Shown here in pieces: positions 8,655-17,668 of a stretch of DNA of 64,000 bases. Source of the stretch: Salinicoccus sp. YB14-2 (lineage in GTDB: Bacteria > Bacillota > Bacilli > Staphylococcales > Salinicoccaceae); assembly GCF_001265075.1 (NCBI RefSeq), contig NZ_LFKO01000001.1, forward strand, positions 515,160 through 579,159, written 5' to 3'. Made by a program: the position numbers and the translations under genes. The notes below the pieces were generated by a model. It saw only the letters and a list, made by a program, of their open reading frames with translations. It did no database searches and was not told the DNA's origin. The stretch's first letter is position 1. Each line of letters begins with the position of its first letter.

Positions 8655-10024
8655 ATTATTTCTTTAGCATATTTTATCTGCTGTTTCACCGATTCAGTGG
8701 AAGTACCGCCATAACTCAATCTTCTGTCTACGACAGTTTTTGGCGACAGTACATCATAAATATCCTTTTCTATAAAGCGATTTGCCGCCTGAAATTCCTC
8801 AAGACTCAAATCTTTGAGATATTGATTACTGTTAATACATTTCAGTACAAGTTTCCCGACCACTTCATGAGCGTCTCTGAACGGCACATTTTTTTCAACA
8901 AGATAATCTGCAAGTTCTGTTGCGTTCGAAAAGTCTTCATTGATTGTCTGCTCCAGTCTTTCCTCATTCACTGTCATCGTATCAATCATGCCATTCATTA
9001 TTTTCAAGGCACCGAGAACAGTGGTCACAGCATCAAACAGACCTTCTTTATCTTCCTGCATATCTTTATTGTATGTGAGAGGCAGTCCTTTGACGAGCAT
9101 CAGCATCGACATCAGAGCTCCCGTGGTACGTCCTGTTTTTCCGCGGATAAGTTCAGCCATATCCGGATTTTTCTTCTGCGGCATCATTGAGCTGCCTGTC
9201 GTAAACGTATCGCTTAAAGTGACAAACTTTGCTTCTTCACTCATCCAGAAAATGATTTCTTCGGAAATTCTGGAAAGATGAATCATCACCAGGTTGATTC
9301 CGGACAGCGTTTCAATGATATAATCTCTGTCACTTACGGCATCCATACTGTTGTGATATAAATCTCCGAAACCGAGTGCCTTTTTCGTCATCTCTCTGTC
9401 GATGTTGAATGTTGTACCACTGATTGCACCTGCGCCGAGCGGTGATACATCGATGCGTTTCAGAGCATCCTGCATGCGTTCCTTATCTCTTTTGAACATC
9501 CAAAAATATGCCATCATGTGATGAGAGAATAAAATCGGCTGTGCTCTTTGCAGGTGAGTATAGCCGGGCATAATGACATGAATATTTTCCTCGGCTATTT
9601 TAATGATCGTGTTCTGCAGCTCTTCAATGGACTGAATAATACTCAGCACCTGCTCTTTTACATAGAGATGCATGTCTGTAGCAATCTGATCATTCCTGCT
9701 GCGTCCTGTATGAAGCTTTCCTCCGACAGGCCCAATCAGTTCTATCAATGCATGCTCGACATTCATATGAATGTCTTCATGCTTTACATCCCACTCGATA
9801 TTGCCTTTGTCCGCTTCTTCTTTTACACGATGAAGACCGTCGACTATAGTGTCCTTATCTTCTGCTGAAATGATCCCGCAGTCTGCAAGCATTTCTGCAT
9901 GGGCAATGCTTCCTTTTATATCCAGGTCCAAAAGCACTTTATCAAAGTGAATCGATGCATTAAATTCCTCCACCCATTCGAGTGCTTCACCTGAAAATCT
10001 CCCGCCCCATGCTTTCTTACTCAT
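8651..10024 (-). CDS. argH: Argininosuccinate lyase
   Basis: 457 aa, full length. Cleaves argininosuccinate to arginine and fumarate, the last step of arginine synthesis; cytoplasmic homotetramer of the fumarase/aspartase superfamily. The superfamily signature [12 protein letters not shown] is present, as are the N-terminal KAWGGRFSG and the [13 protein letters not shown] active-site block. Its ATG overlaps the last codons of argG by 8 nt, so the two are translationally coupled. Confidence 0.97.
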   Translation of the reverse strand: MSKKAWGGRFSGEALEWVEEFNASIHFDKVLLDLDIKGSIAHAEMLADCGIISAEDKDTIVDGLHRVKEEADKGNIEWDVKHEDIHMNVEHALIELIGPVGGKLHTGRSRNDQIATDMHLYVKEQVLSIIQSIEELQNTIIKIAEENIHVIMPGYTHLQRAQPILFSHHMMAYFWMFKRDKERMQDALKRIDVSPLGAGAISGTTFNIDREMTKKALGFGDLYHNSMDAVSDRDYIIETLSGINLVMIHLSRISEEIIFWMSEEAKFVTLSDTFTTGSSMMPQKKNPDMAELIRGKTGRTTGALMSMLMLVKGLPLTYNKDMQEDKEGLFDAVTTVLGALKIMNGMIDTMTVNEERLEQTINEDFSNATELADYLVEKNVPFRDAHEVVGKLVLKCINSNQYLKDLSLEEFQAANRFIEKDIYDVLSPKTVVDRRLSYGGTSTESVKQQIKYAKEII

Positions 10025-11222
10025 TAATCTTTACTCCGTTATCCAGCATCGCCTTCACTTTCGTCGGTAAACCGAAGATTTCGATGAAACCAACGGAAGC
10101 TTCCTGGTTAAATGCATCTTCTGAAGTATACGTTGCAAGTTTTTCATTATACAGACTGTTCTCTGACTGACGGCCCGTTACAATGACATTTCCTTTATAA
10201 AGTTCAAGACGGACTTCGCCGTTCACTTCTGTCTGCATATCTTTAAGCATTTTTCTCAATGAATCGCTGAGTGGTGAATACCATAATCCGTTATATACCT
10301 GCTCAGTATATTTTTGTTCGATAACAGGTTTGAAATGAGCGATGTCTTTCGTCAATGTAATCGTCTCCAGGTCGTGCTTTGCAGTCAAAATAACCGCCGC
10401 ACCGGGTGTTTCATAGATTTCTCTGGATTTTATCCCGACCAGTCTGTTTTCAACATGGTCTATACGTCCAATACCATGTGCACCTGCAATATCATTCAAT
10501 TTAAGTATCAAATCATCAAGTTCGTAGTTGACACCGTTTATTTTAGTCGGAAGACCCGCTTCAAATGACAATAGAATTTCTTCTGATTCATCTTTTGCAG
10601 CTGTAGGATGCACTGTCAGATCATATGCATCTTCCGGCGGCTGATTCCATGGGTTCTCAAGAACACCACACTCGTTACTTCTGCCCCATAAGTTCTGATC
10701 GATTGAATACGGTGAGTCCAGGTCCACTGGAATCGGAACATTATGTTCTTTCGCATATGCAATCTCTTCTTCACGGCTCCAAGTCCACTCTCTGACAGGT
10801 GCAAGTACTTTTAATGAAGGATCAAGGGATTTGATTGCAACTTCAAAACGTACCTGGTCATTCCCTTTACCTGTACAACCGTGTGCAACATAATCTGCAT
10901 TTGCTTTATGCGCAACTTCTACCAGTTTTTTAGAAATCAGCGGTCTGCTGAGCGCCGATACCAACGGGTACTTTCCTTCATACATGGAGTTTCCGTAAAT
11001 TGCATAACTGACAAATTCATTTGCAAACTCTTCTTTAGTATCGACGACGTAACATTCAGATGCGCCCATTTCCAGAGCCTTCTCCTTGACCATGTCCAGA
11101 TCTTTTCCTTCTCCAACATCTAAACATAATGCCACCACTTCGAATCCTTCGTCGATAAACCATTTAATCGTTACACTTGTATCCAATCCGCCTGAATATG
11201 CTAATACCACTTTTTCACTCAT
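10017..11222 (-). CDS. argG: Argininosuccinate synthase
   Basis: 401 aa, full length. Joins citrulline and aspartate with ATP. The P-loop-like [10 protein letters not shown] at residues 8-17 binds [16 protein letters not shown] and [18 protein letters not shown] are further family landmarks. ATG follows GAGGTGTCAATTAT. First gene of argGH. No other arg genes are in the window, so the organism either completes the pathway elsewhere or uses imported citrulline. Confidence 0.97.
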   Translation of the reverse strand: MSEKVVLAYSGGLDTSVTIKWFIDEGFEVVALCLDVGEGKDLDMVKEKALEMGASECYVVDTKEEFANEFVSYAIYGNSMYEGKYPLVSALSRPLISKKLVEVAHKANADYVAHGCTGKGNDQVRFEVAIKSLDPSLKVLAPVREWTWSREEEIAYAKEHNVPIPVDLDSPYSIDQNLWGRSNECGVLENPWNQPPEDAYDLTVHPTAAKDESEEILLSFEAGLPTKINGVNYELDDLILKLNDIAGAHGIGRIDHVENRLVGIKSREIYETPGAAVILTAKHDLETITLTKDIAHFKPVIEQKYTEQVYNGLWYSPLSDSLRKMLKDMQTEVNGEVRLELYKGNVIVTGRQSENSLYNEKLATYTSEDAFNQEASVGFIEIFGLPTKVKAMLDNGVKINE

Positions 11223-11266
11223 ATAATTGACACCTCTATAATTTATTTTTGGATGATAATGAACTT

Positions 11267-11295
11267 ATATTAACATTATAATAATGCCTTTTCAA
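11267..11295 (-). promoter_or_regulatory. Promoter of argGH
   Basis: On the - strand: TTGAAA (11295-11290), 17-nt spacer, TAATAT (11272-11267), about 45 bp upstream of the argG start codon. An AT-rich imperfect palindrome at 11303-11320 lies just upstream and could be an ArgR site, but its match to ARG boxes is weak. Confidence 0.55.
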
Positions 11296-11411
11296 GTATA
11301 TTTATGCAAAATATTGAATAGATTTCTTATTTTATGATTTATACATATGATTTCGTGAAGCCGTAAGTTTTTTTATATGTTTTTAATCATGATACAATCA
11401 AGTGTAAAGGA

Positions 11412-11981
11412 GTGGTTACCATCGAAATTTTTGGATTATTGGCCGGTCTCGTAGCAATCGGTATAATCTTGTTGATATTTTTAGTGGTCGTCGGGCTGAT
11501 CAAATGGTTACTGCAAGGGTACTTCCTGTTCCGTATAGCGGAAATTAAAAACTTTGATGTCCCTATGCTATCTTTTGTACCTTTTGGTACATTTTATGTC
11601 GCCGGTCAGGACTTTGACGGTAATGTTTTTCAAAAAGGCAGTTTCAACCCCAAACATCTCGGACTGATTTTTGCGATTACAGGACTGATTGTTTACTTCC
11701 TCGGCTTGTCTGTCGGAGATATTGCAATTTCCTATGTATTGATGGAATCAATCATTTTCATCGGTATATTTAATGCATATACTAAAAATATCGGCGTTGC
11801 GATTCTTTTAGCTTTATTAAACGCAGTCACTGCCGGTATCGCAGCAATCATCATTCTTTTCCTGTATTACCGCAAGTTATCCAGAACAGACGAAGATCCC
11901 ATCGTATATACAGAGACCGGTGAATCTTCTGGACAGGATTCTGTGAATAACGATGACATTGATCAGAATAGAAATATTTAG
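11412..11981 (+). CDS. Membrane protein of unknown function (about 187-189 aa)
   Basis: Four or five hydrophobic segments (about residues 8-35, 85-100, 105-125 and 128-152), then an acidic hydrophilic tail (SRTDEDPIVYTETGESSG). Not recognised. The start is unclear: the only standard codon at the beginning is a GTG at 11412 whose G is the last base of the AAAGGAG ribosome site, whereas an in-frame ATC at 11421 lies 8 nt after it, the ideal distance. The boundary given uses the GTG. The gene is monocistronic with its own terminator. Confidence 0.6.
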   Translation: MVTIEIFGLLAGLVAIGIILLIFLVVVGLIKWLLQGYFLFRIAEIKNFDVPMLSFVPFGTFYVAGQDFDGNVFQKGSFNPKHLGLIFAITGLIVYFLGLSVGDIAISYVLMESIIFIGIFNAYTKNIGVAILLALLNAVTAGIAAIIILFLYYRKLSRTDEDPIVYTETGESSGQDSVNNDDIDQNRNI

Positions 11982-11991
11982 TTACCGGATT

Positions 11992-12016
11992 AGAGCCTGA
12001 GCAGGGCTCTTTTTTT
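11992..12016 (+). terminator. Rho-independent terminator
   Basis: AGAGCC (11992-11997) pairs with GGCTCT (12005-12010) and is followed by a run of seven T. Confidence 0.8.
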
Positions 12017-12032
12017 CGACTTCTTTAAATAT

Positions 12033-12057
12033 GTTTAATAAAATCCATGACGGGAAT
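12033..12057 (+). promoter_or_regulatory. Sigma-B-like promoter of the stress protein gene
   Basis: GTTTAA (12033-12038), 13-nt spacer, GGGAAT (12052-12057), against the known consensus GTTTAA-N12-15-GGGTAT: one mismatch. Located about 47 bp before the start codon of a general-stress-family gene, which strengthens the assignment. Confidence 0.65.
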
Positions 12058-12103
12058 CATTATATTGTATGTGATTCAAATATATTTTTTGGAGAAGATA
12101 TTT

Positions 12104-12460
12104 ATGGCTAAACCATTTATTAAAGATTATTCAAATGATGAAGAACTGCAAAAGGATATAGAAAAGCTGAAATCACAAAACGTTGGAGAAAATGATATTT
12201 ACGTCATTTCCCACGATGATGAGCGCACGAAACGCATTGCTAAAAATGTAGGAATCAATACTATCGGCGCCAATGAAATGGGTATCGGAGATGCTGTAAA
12301 AGGCGCTTTCGATAAAAAAGGCGACCAGTTGAGAAAACAGCTGGAAAACATCGGTTTCTCAGAAACTGAAGCTGAAAACTATGAATCTGAAATGGATAAA
12401 GGAACAGTATTCCTCATCGTTACAAGAACAGATAACGTGGATACTATACTCGCACAATAA
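12104..12460 (+). CDS. General stress protein, YflT/17M-like
   Basis: 118 aa from the ATG at 12104, 9 nt after GGAG. The product is small, charged and soluble. N-terminal segment with NDIYVISHDDERTKRIA, then a Gly-rich middle (ANEMGIGDAVKGAF) and C-terminal GTVFLIVTRTDN fit the heat-induced stress protein YflT domain, in which the middle often binds no known cofactor. The upstream sigma-B-like promoter agrees with membership of a general stress regulon. Biochemical role unknown for the family. Confidence 0.8.
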   Translation: MAKPFIKDYSNDEELQKDIEKLKSQNVGENDIYVISHDDERTKRIAKNVGINTIGANEMGIGDAVKGAFDKKGDQLRKQLENIGFSETEAENYESEMDKGTVFLIVTRTDNVDTILAQ

Positions 12461-12500
12461 AAATTAAGGGCATGGACACAGTCCATGCCCTTAATTTTTT
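12459..12500. terminator. Bidirectional terminator
   Basis: Perfect 19-bp stem (12459-12477 with 12481-12499), 3-nt loop, shared by two convergent genes. Confidence 0.85.
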
Positions 12501-13485
12501 ACTTTCTTTTTTTAGATATCTGCTGCGGCCATGCACGATTTCCATCATCCACTTCAAATTCCAGATTCACATCGTTCACATGATTTTGCCGGAGTACAAT
12601 TTCTTCAATATCATCTCTGATGATATTGGCTTCTTCCACTGTATGATTTTTATCAATTTCCGCGACCACTTCCACATGTAAGCTGTCGCCTTCTTTCATA
12701 ACAAACAACTTTCTGATATCCCTGATTTTCTTATTATTTAATACAATGGAGGAAATCCGCTCTTCCATATGCGGGTCACTCTCCCCAAGCACACCAGCCG
12801 CATTTTCCATAAATACTTTATAAACGATATAAAACATCATCAGCCCGATGATGACCGAAGCAATGCCTTCGGCAACAGGTACATTCAAATACTGGCCAAT
12901 CAAAATCGCAATGATCGCAATAACAGCACCGACCGTTGCAACAGTATCTTCCAAAAAGACGAGCTTAGTTGCAGGCTTAGCCCGGTTCATATGAAGATAA
13001 CTCGTAGTCAGCGGTTTTAGGCCATCATACGGCTGGCCCGCCTGCTGCAACAATTCTTTACCGGCTTTATATAAAACAAAAGACTCTAAAATAAATGAAA
13101 TAGCCAAAACACCAATGCTGATCAAAATCATCATATTGTCAGTTTCACGGGGTAACGGTTCAACCACATGATTGATACCTTCTCTGACCGTTTCGTATGA
13201 TAATATCGCAACAATGACAATCGCAAACAGACAAACAAGATTGACCAGCCTGCCATATCCGAAGGGAAATCTTTTAGTCGGTGCCTTCTTGGAAAGACTT
13301 GAACCGATAAAGACAAAGAACTGGTTTATAGAGTCACCGAATGAGTGCATCATCTCTGCAAACATCGCAATATTACCTGTCAGAAAAAATGCACCGCCCT
13401 TCAACAGGCCGATAAAGAAGTTGACAATTGCTGCAGTAAGAGATGCCATACTGCCTTTTTTGAATAAAACAAAAATTTCTTTCAT
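12499..13485 (-). CDS. Cation diffusion facilitator family transporter
   Basis: 328 aa. Divalent metal/proton antiporter of the inner membrane, six helices in the first two thirds and a cytoplasmic ferredoxin-like domain at the C-terminus (about residues 225-315). Metal-site motifs HSFGD (helix 2) and LEDTVA (helix 5) are visible. The sequence resembles YdbO-type CDF proteins. ATG follows AGGAGGGGGATTCA. Substrate (Zn, Mn, Fe or Co) cannot be told from sequence alone. Confidence 0.88.
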   Translation of the reverse strand: MKEIFVLFKKGSMASLTAAIVNFFIGLLKGGAFFLTGNIAMFAEMMHSFGDSINQFFVFIGSSLSKKAPTKRFPFGYGRLVNLVCLFAIVIVAILSYETVREGINHVVEPLPRETDNMMILISIGVLAISFILESFVLYKAGKELLQQAGQPYDGLKPLTTSYLHMNRAKPATKLVFLEDTVATVGAVIAIIAILIGQYLNVPVAEGIASVIIGLMMFYIVYKVFMENAAGVLGESDPHMEERISSIVLNNKKIRDIRKLFVMKEGDSLHVEVVAEIDKNHTVEEANIIRDDIEEIVLRQNHVNDVNLEFEVDDGNRAWPQQISKKRK

Positions 13486-13539
13486 TGAATCCCCCTCCTA
13501 TTCAAAGTTATATTACCCTTTTAAACAGGATTAATGCTT

Positions 13540-14646
13540 TTATTTTACATTTAGAATTGAATGAAAGAGAATTTCTGCTCCATTTTCCAAAGCATCACGG
13601 CTAAACGTCATTTTAGGATGATGCAGCCCTGGCTGCAGATTACACCCAAGCCCGATCATCGCACCTTTCAGTTCCGGGTACTTCACAGTATAATAATTAA
13701 AATCATCCCCGCCGCTTGTAATGATCGGTTCCATAAGATTTTCTGCTCCAAGTGCATCAATGATTCCTTCTTTTAAATACTGGATTGCTTCCTCATTGCT
13801 TTCGCTGGCAACAATACCTGAAAAGCTCTGGTCTTCAATTGATACTTCATAAAATTCTTCCACATACTTTAAAATTTTAAAGACACGTTTTTTTAAATTA
13901 TCCATCTCTTCATTCGTCTGAGCACGCAGATCGATGCCGCATTCTGCGATGCCCGGAATGATATTCAGTGATTTGCCGCCCGATATGAATTTTGTCATCT
14001 TCACTGATGAAGGAATGATTGGATTAATATGAATTTTAGACAGCATGTTTACGATATCCGCACCAATTTCGATGGCATTGTGATTCAGATGCGGACGTGC
14101 ACCGTGAGCATCGTCCCCTACAATTTTAAACTCGAGTGATGCGGCCGAACCATGCTCGATACTCGGTGAGGCTTGTCCCATCTCCGCTTCTTCGATTGGA
14201 CGCAGATGGATGCCGAATAAATAATCAAGCGGCTCGATGATGCCCTCCTCCGCGACTGCGAGTGCTCCGGTGCCGAGCTCTTCAGCCGGCTGGAAGATGA
14301 ACCTGACACCTCTCGTTTCAAGTGCTTCATGATTTTTTATTTTCAGCATGGCACCGATGACCATGCCTGTATGGGCGTCATGACCGCAGGAGTGATTCGT
14401 GCGTTTTACGCCGTCCACTTCCTGATAAAGTGCATCGATGTCAGCACGTATACCGATTTTCGGATACTCCTCACTGAAGGTGCCCATATCACAATAGAGC
14501 CCTGTAATATTTTTAAATCTGACGGGGTTGAAGCCTTCCTGCTTCAAATAATCAAATATATAATCCGTCGTTTCATATTCCTCATTGCTCAACTCCGGAT
14601 TCTCATGCATATGGTTGAAAACTTCCAGTATCTTTTCAGCAGTCAT
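13540..14646 (-). CDS. M20 family amidohydrolase (AmhX/aminoacylase-like)
   Basis: 368 aa. Zn-dependent amidohydrolase acting on N-acyl amino acids or related amides. Visible metal ligands: RADIDAL, NHSCGHDAHTG, QPAEELGTGA, GIHLRP; dimerisation lid GDDAHGARPHLNHN. Slightly shorter than carboxypeptidase-like M20 proteins and close in style to B. subtilis AmhX. It is divergent from an N-acylamino acid racemase-like enolase gene (198 bp apart), which suggests that the pair acts on N-acyl amino acids. The actual acyl group is unknown. Confidence 0.82.
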   Translation of the reverse strand: MTAEKILEVFNHMHENPELSNEEYETTDYIFDYLKQEGFNPVRFKNITGLYCDMGTFSEEYPKIGIRADIDALYQEVDGVKRTNHSCGHDAHTGMVIGAMLKIKNHEALETRGVRFIFQPAEELGTGALAVAEEGIIEPLDYLFGIHLRPIEEAEMGQASPSIEHGSAASLEFKIVGDDAHGARPHLNHNAIEIGADIVNMLSKIHINPIIPSSVKMTKFISGGKSLNIIPGIAECGIDLRAQTNEEMDNLKKRVFKILKYVEEFYEVSIEDQSFSGIVASESNEEAIQYLKEGIIDALGAENLMEPIITSGGDDFNYYTVKYPELKGAMIGLGCNLQPGLHHPKMTFSRDALENGAEILFHSILNVK

Positions 14647-14844
14647 TTCAAAAATCCTTCCTTAATTATTTGTATTATCTGATGATTATATTCAATATAT
14701 ACTTATAAAATATTAAATACAATGCAGAACAATGCCTATATTTAAAGTTTTACCGTTGTTTAATGGTAATATAGTAAATGAGAATCCGGGTTATATGATT
14801 GTATTTATTTCAAAAGATTTTTGAACCTGTTTAGGAGGAGTATT

Positions 14845-15984
14845 ATGGAAATCAAAGAAATTAAACTGCATCAGTTAGAGATGGATTTGAAAAATCCCTT
14901 CACAACAAGTTTCGGCACTCAGACGAAACGATTCATCACGATAGTTGAAGCTGTAAATGCAGATGGACTGTCAGGGTTTGGCGAGTGCGTGGCCGGCGAA
15001 GACCCGCTCTATTCAGAGGAGTTTATGGACAGTGCACTGATTGCTATGAAAAAGTACTTTGCGCCGATCATCATTAAAAATGGCATCAGCCACCCTGATG
15101 ATGTCTGGAATTTACTGGTACCTTTCAAAAAGAATAATATGGCCAAAGCAGGCCTTGAAGGTGCAGTGTGGGATCTATATGCCAAAGAAAATGGTATGAC
15201 GCTTGCTGAAGCAGTCGGCGGTAAGAAAACCGAAGTGGATGTCGGAGTATCTCTCGGGCTTGAAGACACCGATGAACTGCTCCTTGAAAGAATTAAGGAA
15301 AAAGTTGAAGAAGGCTATAAGCGTATCAAAGTGAAAATAAAACCCGGCCGGGATATCGAAATGCTCAGAAAAATAAGAGATAAGTTTCCGGATATTCCTT
15401 TGATGGTGGATGCGAACTCAGCCTACACTTTGGATGATATCGAGCTTTTGAAAGCCATGGATGAATTCAATCTGATGATGATTGAACAGCCTCTTGCGGC
15501 GGGTGACATTGTCGATCATGCCAAACTGCAAAAAGAAATCCGGACCCCGGTCTGTCTGGATGAAAGCATTGACAGTTATCAGGCTGCAAAAGCATCGATT
15601 GAACTCGGAAGCTGTAAAATCATCAACGTCAAAGTCGGACGTGTCGGCGGCATCACCGAGTCGAAAAGGATTCATGACCTTGCAGCAGAACACAACATCC
15701 CGTTATGGTGCGGCGGCATGCTTGAAGCCGGTGTCGGCAGGCTGCATAACGTTGCCATCACGACTTTATCCAACTTCACACTGCCGGGCGATACCGCTTC
15801 TTCGAGCCGGTACTGGGAAGAAGATATCATCACGCCTGAAGTCGTTGCAGAAAATGGTGTTGTGAAAGTCAGCGACCAGCCGGGCATCGGTGCTGAAGTG
15901 GATTTTGACAAGATGAAACAATATTTGAAACAGACAGACACGATTACCGCTGACAATGATATCGATATGGTATTCTTTGATTGA
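14845..15984 (+). CDS. o-Succinylbenzoate synthase / N-acylamino acid racemase (MenC2-type enolase)
   Basis: 379 aa. Enolase-superfamily (beta/alpha)8 barrel enzyme. Catalytic Lys pair in KRIKVKIKPG and INVKVGRVGG; metal ligands in VDANSAY, IEQPLA and LDESI. N-terminal capping domain includes NPFTTSFGTQTKRF. Start ATG at 14845 is 4 nt after AGGAGGAG, though an upstream in-frame region exists. The family contains both MenC (menaquinone synthesis) and N-succinylamino acid racemases, which sequence alone does not separate. The divergent M20 gene favours the racemase role; no other men gene is present here. Confidence 0.85.
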   Translation: MEIKEIKLHQLEMDLKNPFTTSFGTQTKRFITIVEAVNADGLSGFGECVAGEDPLYSEEFMDSALIAMKKYFAPIIIKNGISHPDDVWNLLVPFKKNNMAKAGLEGAVWDLYAKENGMTLAEAVGGKKTEVDVGVSLGLEDTDELLLERIKEKVEEGYKRIKVKIKPGRDIEMLRKIRDKFPDIPLMVDANSAYTLDDIELLKAMDEFNLMMIEQPLAAGDIVDHAKLQKEIRTPVCLDESIDSYQAAKASIELGSCKIINVKVGRVGGITESKRIHDLAAEHNIPLWCGGMLEAGVGRLHNVAITTLSNFTLPGDTASSSRYWEEDIITPEVVAENGVVKVSDQPGIGAEVDFDKMKQYLKQTDTITADNDIDMVFFD

Positions 15985-15996
15985 TGACTGGTATGA

Positions 15997-16033
15997 AAAA
16001 GGCATGACCCTCACTGAATGGGTCATGCCTTTT
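15997..16033. terminator. Bidirectional terminator
   Basis: Perfect 14-bp stem (15997-16010 with 16020-16033) ending in a T-run, between convergent genes. Confidence 0.85.
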
Positions 16034-16080
16034 ATTTGATATATAAGATTAAGGGCGCCCCGGGCTGCTTCTGTGCCCGA

Positions 16081-16731
16081 TCACCCCCAAAACAATGTCC
16101 TTATCCCGAAGAAGATGATGACTGCACCTGCCCCTTTACTGAGCCAGTTTTGAAATACATATGATTTCATCCAGCGTTTCAACAAATTCACAAGCTCGAC
16201 CACCGTCATAAACCAGATGATTGAAACAATGAGCAGGATCGCTGCCAGCAGCAAAATCTGCTGATTATAGCCAAGTGCTGTCTGACCTTCGTCCGCAACA
16301 AACTGAGGAATGATCGTCATATACAATATCAATACTTTCGGATTCAAAATGTTAGCGACAAATCCCTGTCTGAATGACAGCATCAGCGATTTCCTGCTGA
16401 CAGACTCTTTCAGGGAATCGATATGATCAATTGACTGGCTCGGCACAAGTACACCCGCCCTTATACTCTGAATACCGATGTATATCAGATAAAAGGCGCC
16501 CAAATATTTGATCGTATTAAAGATTGCAGGAGAATTGGCGATGATCACTGCGAGGCCGACAACGGAAACGACAATCCAGAACAGATGTCCTGTCAGAATA
16601 CCGGTAAGCGTAATCCGCCCGGCCCACTTGTTCAATGCCAGTGTATTTTTCATGATGATCATCATATCCGGGCCCGGCACCATCGCAAGTACGAACATGA
16701 CAATGACGTATGCTGTCAGCTGTTCAACCAA
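16081..16731 (-). CDS. LysE/RhtB-family amino-acid exporter
   Basis: 216 aa, six predicted helices. The family signature VLAMVPGPDMMIIMKN near residue 14 and GFVANILNPKVLILYM near 123 are present. Start is a TTG with GAGGTGA about 5-8 nt upstream. Exports an amino acid or homoserine-like compound across the membrane; substrate not predictable. It lies 14 bp downstream of the phosphoesterase gene and may be cotranscribed. Confidence 0.88.
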   Translation of the reverse strand: MVEQLTAYVIVMFVLAMVPGPDMMIIMKNTLALNKWAGRITLTGILTGHLFWIVVSVVGLAVIIANSPAIFNTIKYLGAFYLIYIGIQSIRAGVLVPSQSIDHIDSLKESVSRKSLMLSFRQGFVANILNPKVLILYMTIIPQFVADEGQTALGYNQQILLLAAILLIVSIIWFMTVVELVNLLKRWMKSYVFQNWLSKGAGAVIIFFGIRTLFWG

Positions 16732-16745
16732 TCATCTCACCTCAA

Positions 16746-17585
16746 TCATTTCTTTTTTAATGTGATTACAACAATCTCGGGACGGTTAAATACTCTGAAA
16801 GGGAATCTGCTGTTGCCGAGTCCCCTGCTGATGGATAATACCGTATCATTTTTATAATGCGTCCCCTCGGTGTATTTCGGTAAAATACCCTGGTGAGGTG
16901 AATAAAGTCCGCCAAAATACGGCAGACGGATCTGACCCCCGTGGGCATGGCCGGATAAAACCAGGTCCAGTTCATATTTACTGTATATATGAAAAAGTTC
17001 GGGGCGATGGGACATTAAAATCGTGAAGCCCTCCGGCAATTCGCTCATCCGTTTTTTCAGCACTTCATCAAAATATAAGTGGACATATGGATCTTCTTCA
17101 TCGCCTAAAAACCATGGGTCCGGCATACCGGCAAGATTTATACTATCACCATCTTTAACCAGAGACACCGATGAAAAACTCACATTTTCCATATCTGATT
17201 CTGTAATATATTTCTTCAGATTGAACCACCTTTTATAATGTGCTTCGTGATTGCCTGTCACATAGTAAGCCGGCAACATTTTCGACACCTGTCTGATGAA
17301 ATGCTTCGAACGTCTGAGATTTGGTGTTCTGCGATCAATGATATCACCAGTGATTAATATGACGTCGCCTTCTGCCTGGTGAACTTTATTTAACAGCGTA
17401 CGGGCCTTCCATCCAAACCATGCATTGTGATAATCGGATATATGAACGATTCTATAACCGTCAAAAGCATTCGGAATCCGATCACTGTAAATCTCGCGTT
17501 CATTAACCTGGATACTCTTATCCTCTTTATACAAAAACCTGCTCAAAGCAATGACAAAGCCTAATGAAATCGCATATTTTTTCAT
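16746..17585 (-). CDS. Membrane-tethered metallophosphoesterase (YkuE-like)
   Basis: 279 aa from the ATG at 17585, which follows AGAGGGTACAAT. An N-terminal hydrophobic segment (KKYAISLGFVIALSRFLY) anchors or exports the protein. All calcineurin-like metal motifs are visible in order: HISDYHN, ITGDIIDRR, VTGNHEAHY, MSHRPE, LSGHAHGGQ. Family members hydrolyse UDP-linked lipids or other phosphoesters; substrate unknown. The gene precedes the LysE exporter by 14 bp. Confidence 0.85.
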   Translation of the reverse strand: MKKYAISLGFVIALSRFLYKEDKSIQVNEREIYSDRIPNAFDGYRIVHISDYHNAWFGWKARTLLNKVHQAEGDVILITGDIIDRRTPNLRRSKHFIRQVSKMLPAYYVTGNHEAHYKRWFNLKKYITESDMENVSFSSVSLVKDGDSINLAGMPDPWFLGDEEDPYVHLYFDEVLKKRMSELPEGFTILMSHRPELFHIYSKYELDLVLSGHAHGGQIRLPYFGGLYSPHQGILPKYTEGTHYKNDTVLSISRGLGNSRFPFRVFNRPEIVVITLKKK

Positions 17586-17638
17586 ATTGTACCCTCTATT
17601 TTGAATAATATCAATTTTATCATTATTTGATGCATAAT

Positions 17639-17662
17639 AAAAAGCCCGTTTCACGCCGGGCT
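17639..17662 (-). terminator. Rho-independent terminator
   Basis: AGCCCG (17643-17648) with CGGGCT (17657-17662), preceded on the + strand by A residues that give a U-tract for the CNNM-family gene on the - strand. Confidence 0.75.
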
Positions 17663-17668
17663 CTGTTT

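Noticed and set aside
11303..11320. ArgR box upstream of argG
   Set aside because: TATGCAAAATATTGAATA is an imperfect palindrome but matches the ARG-box half-sites poorly.
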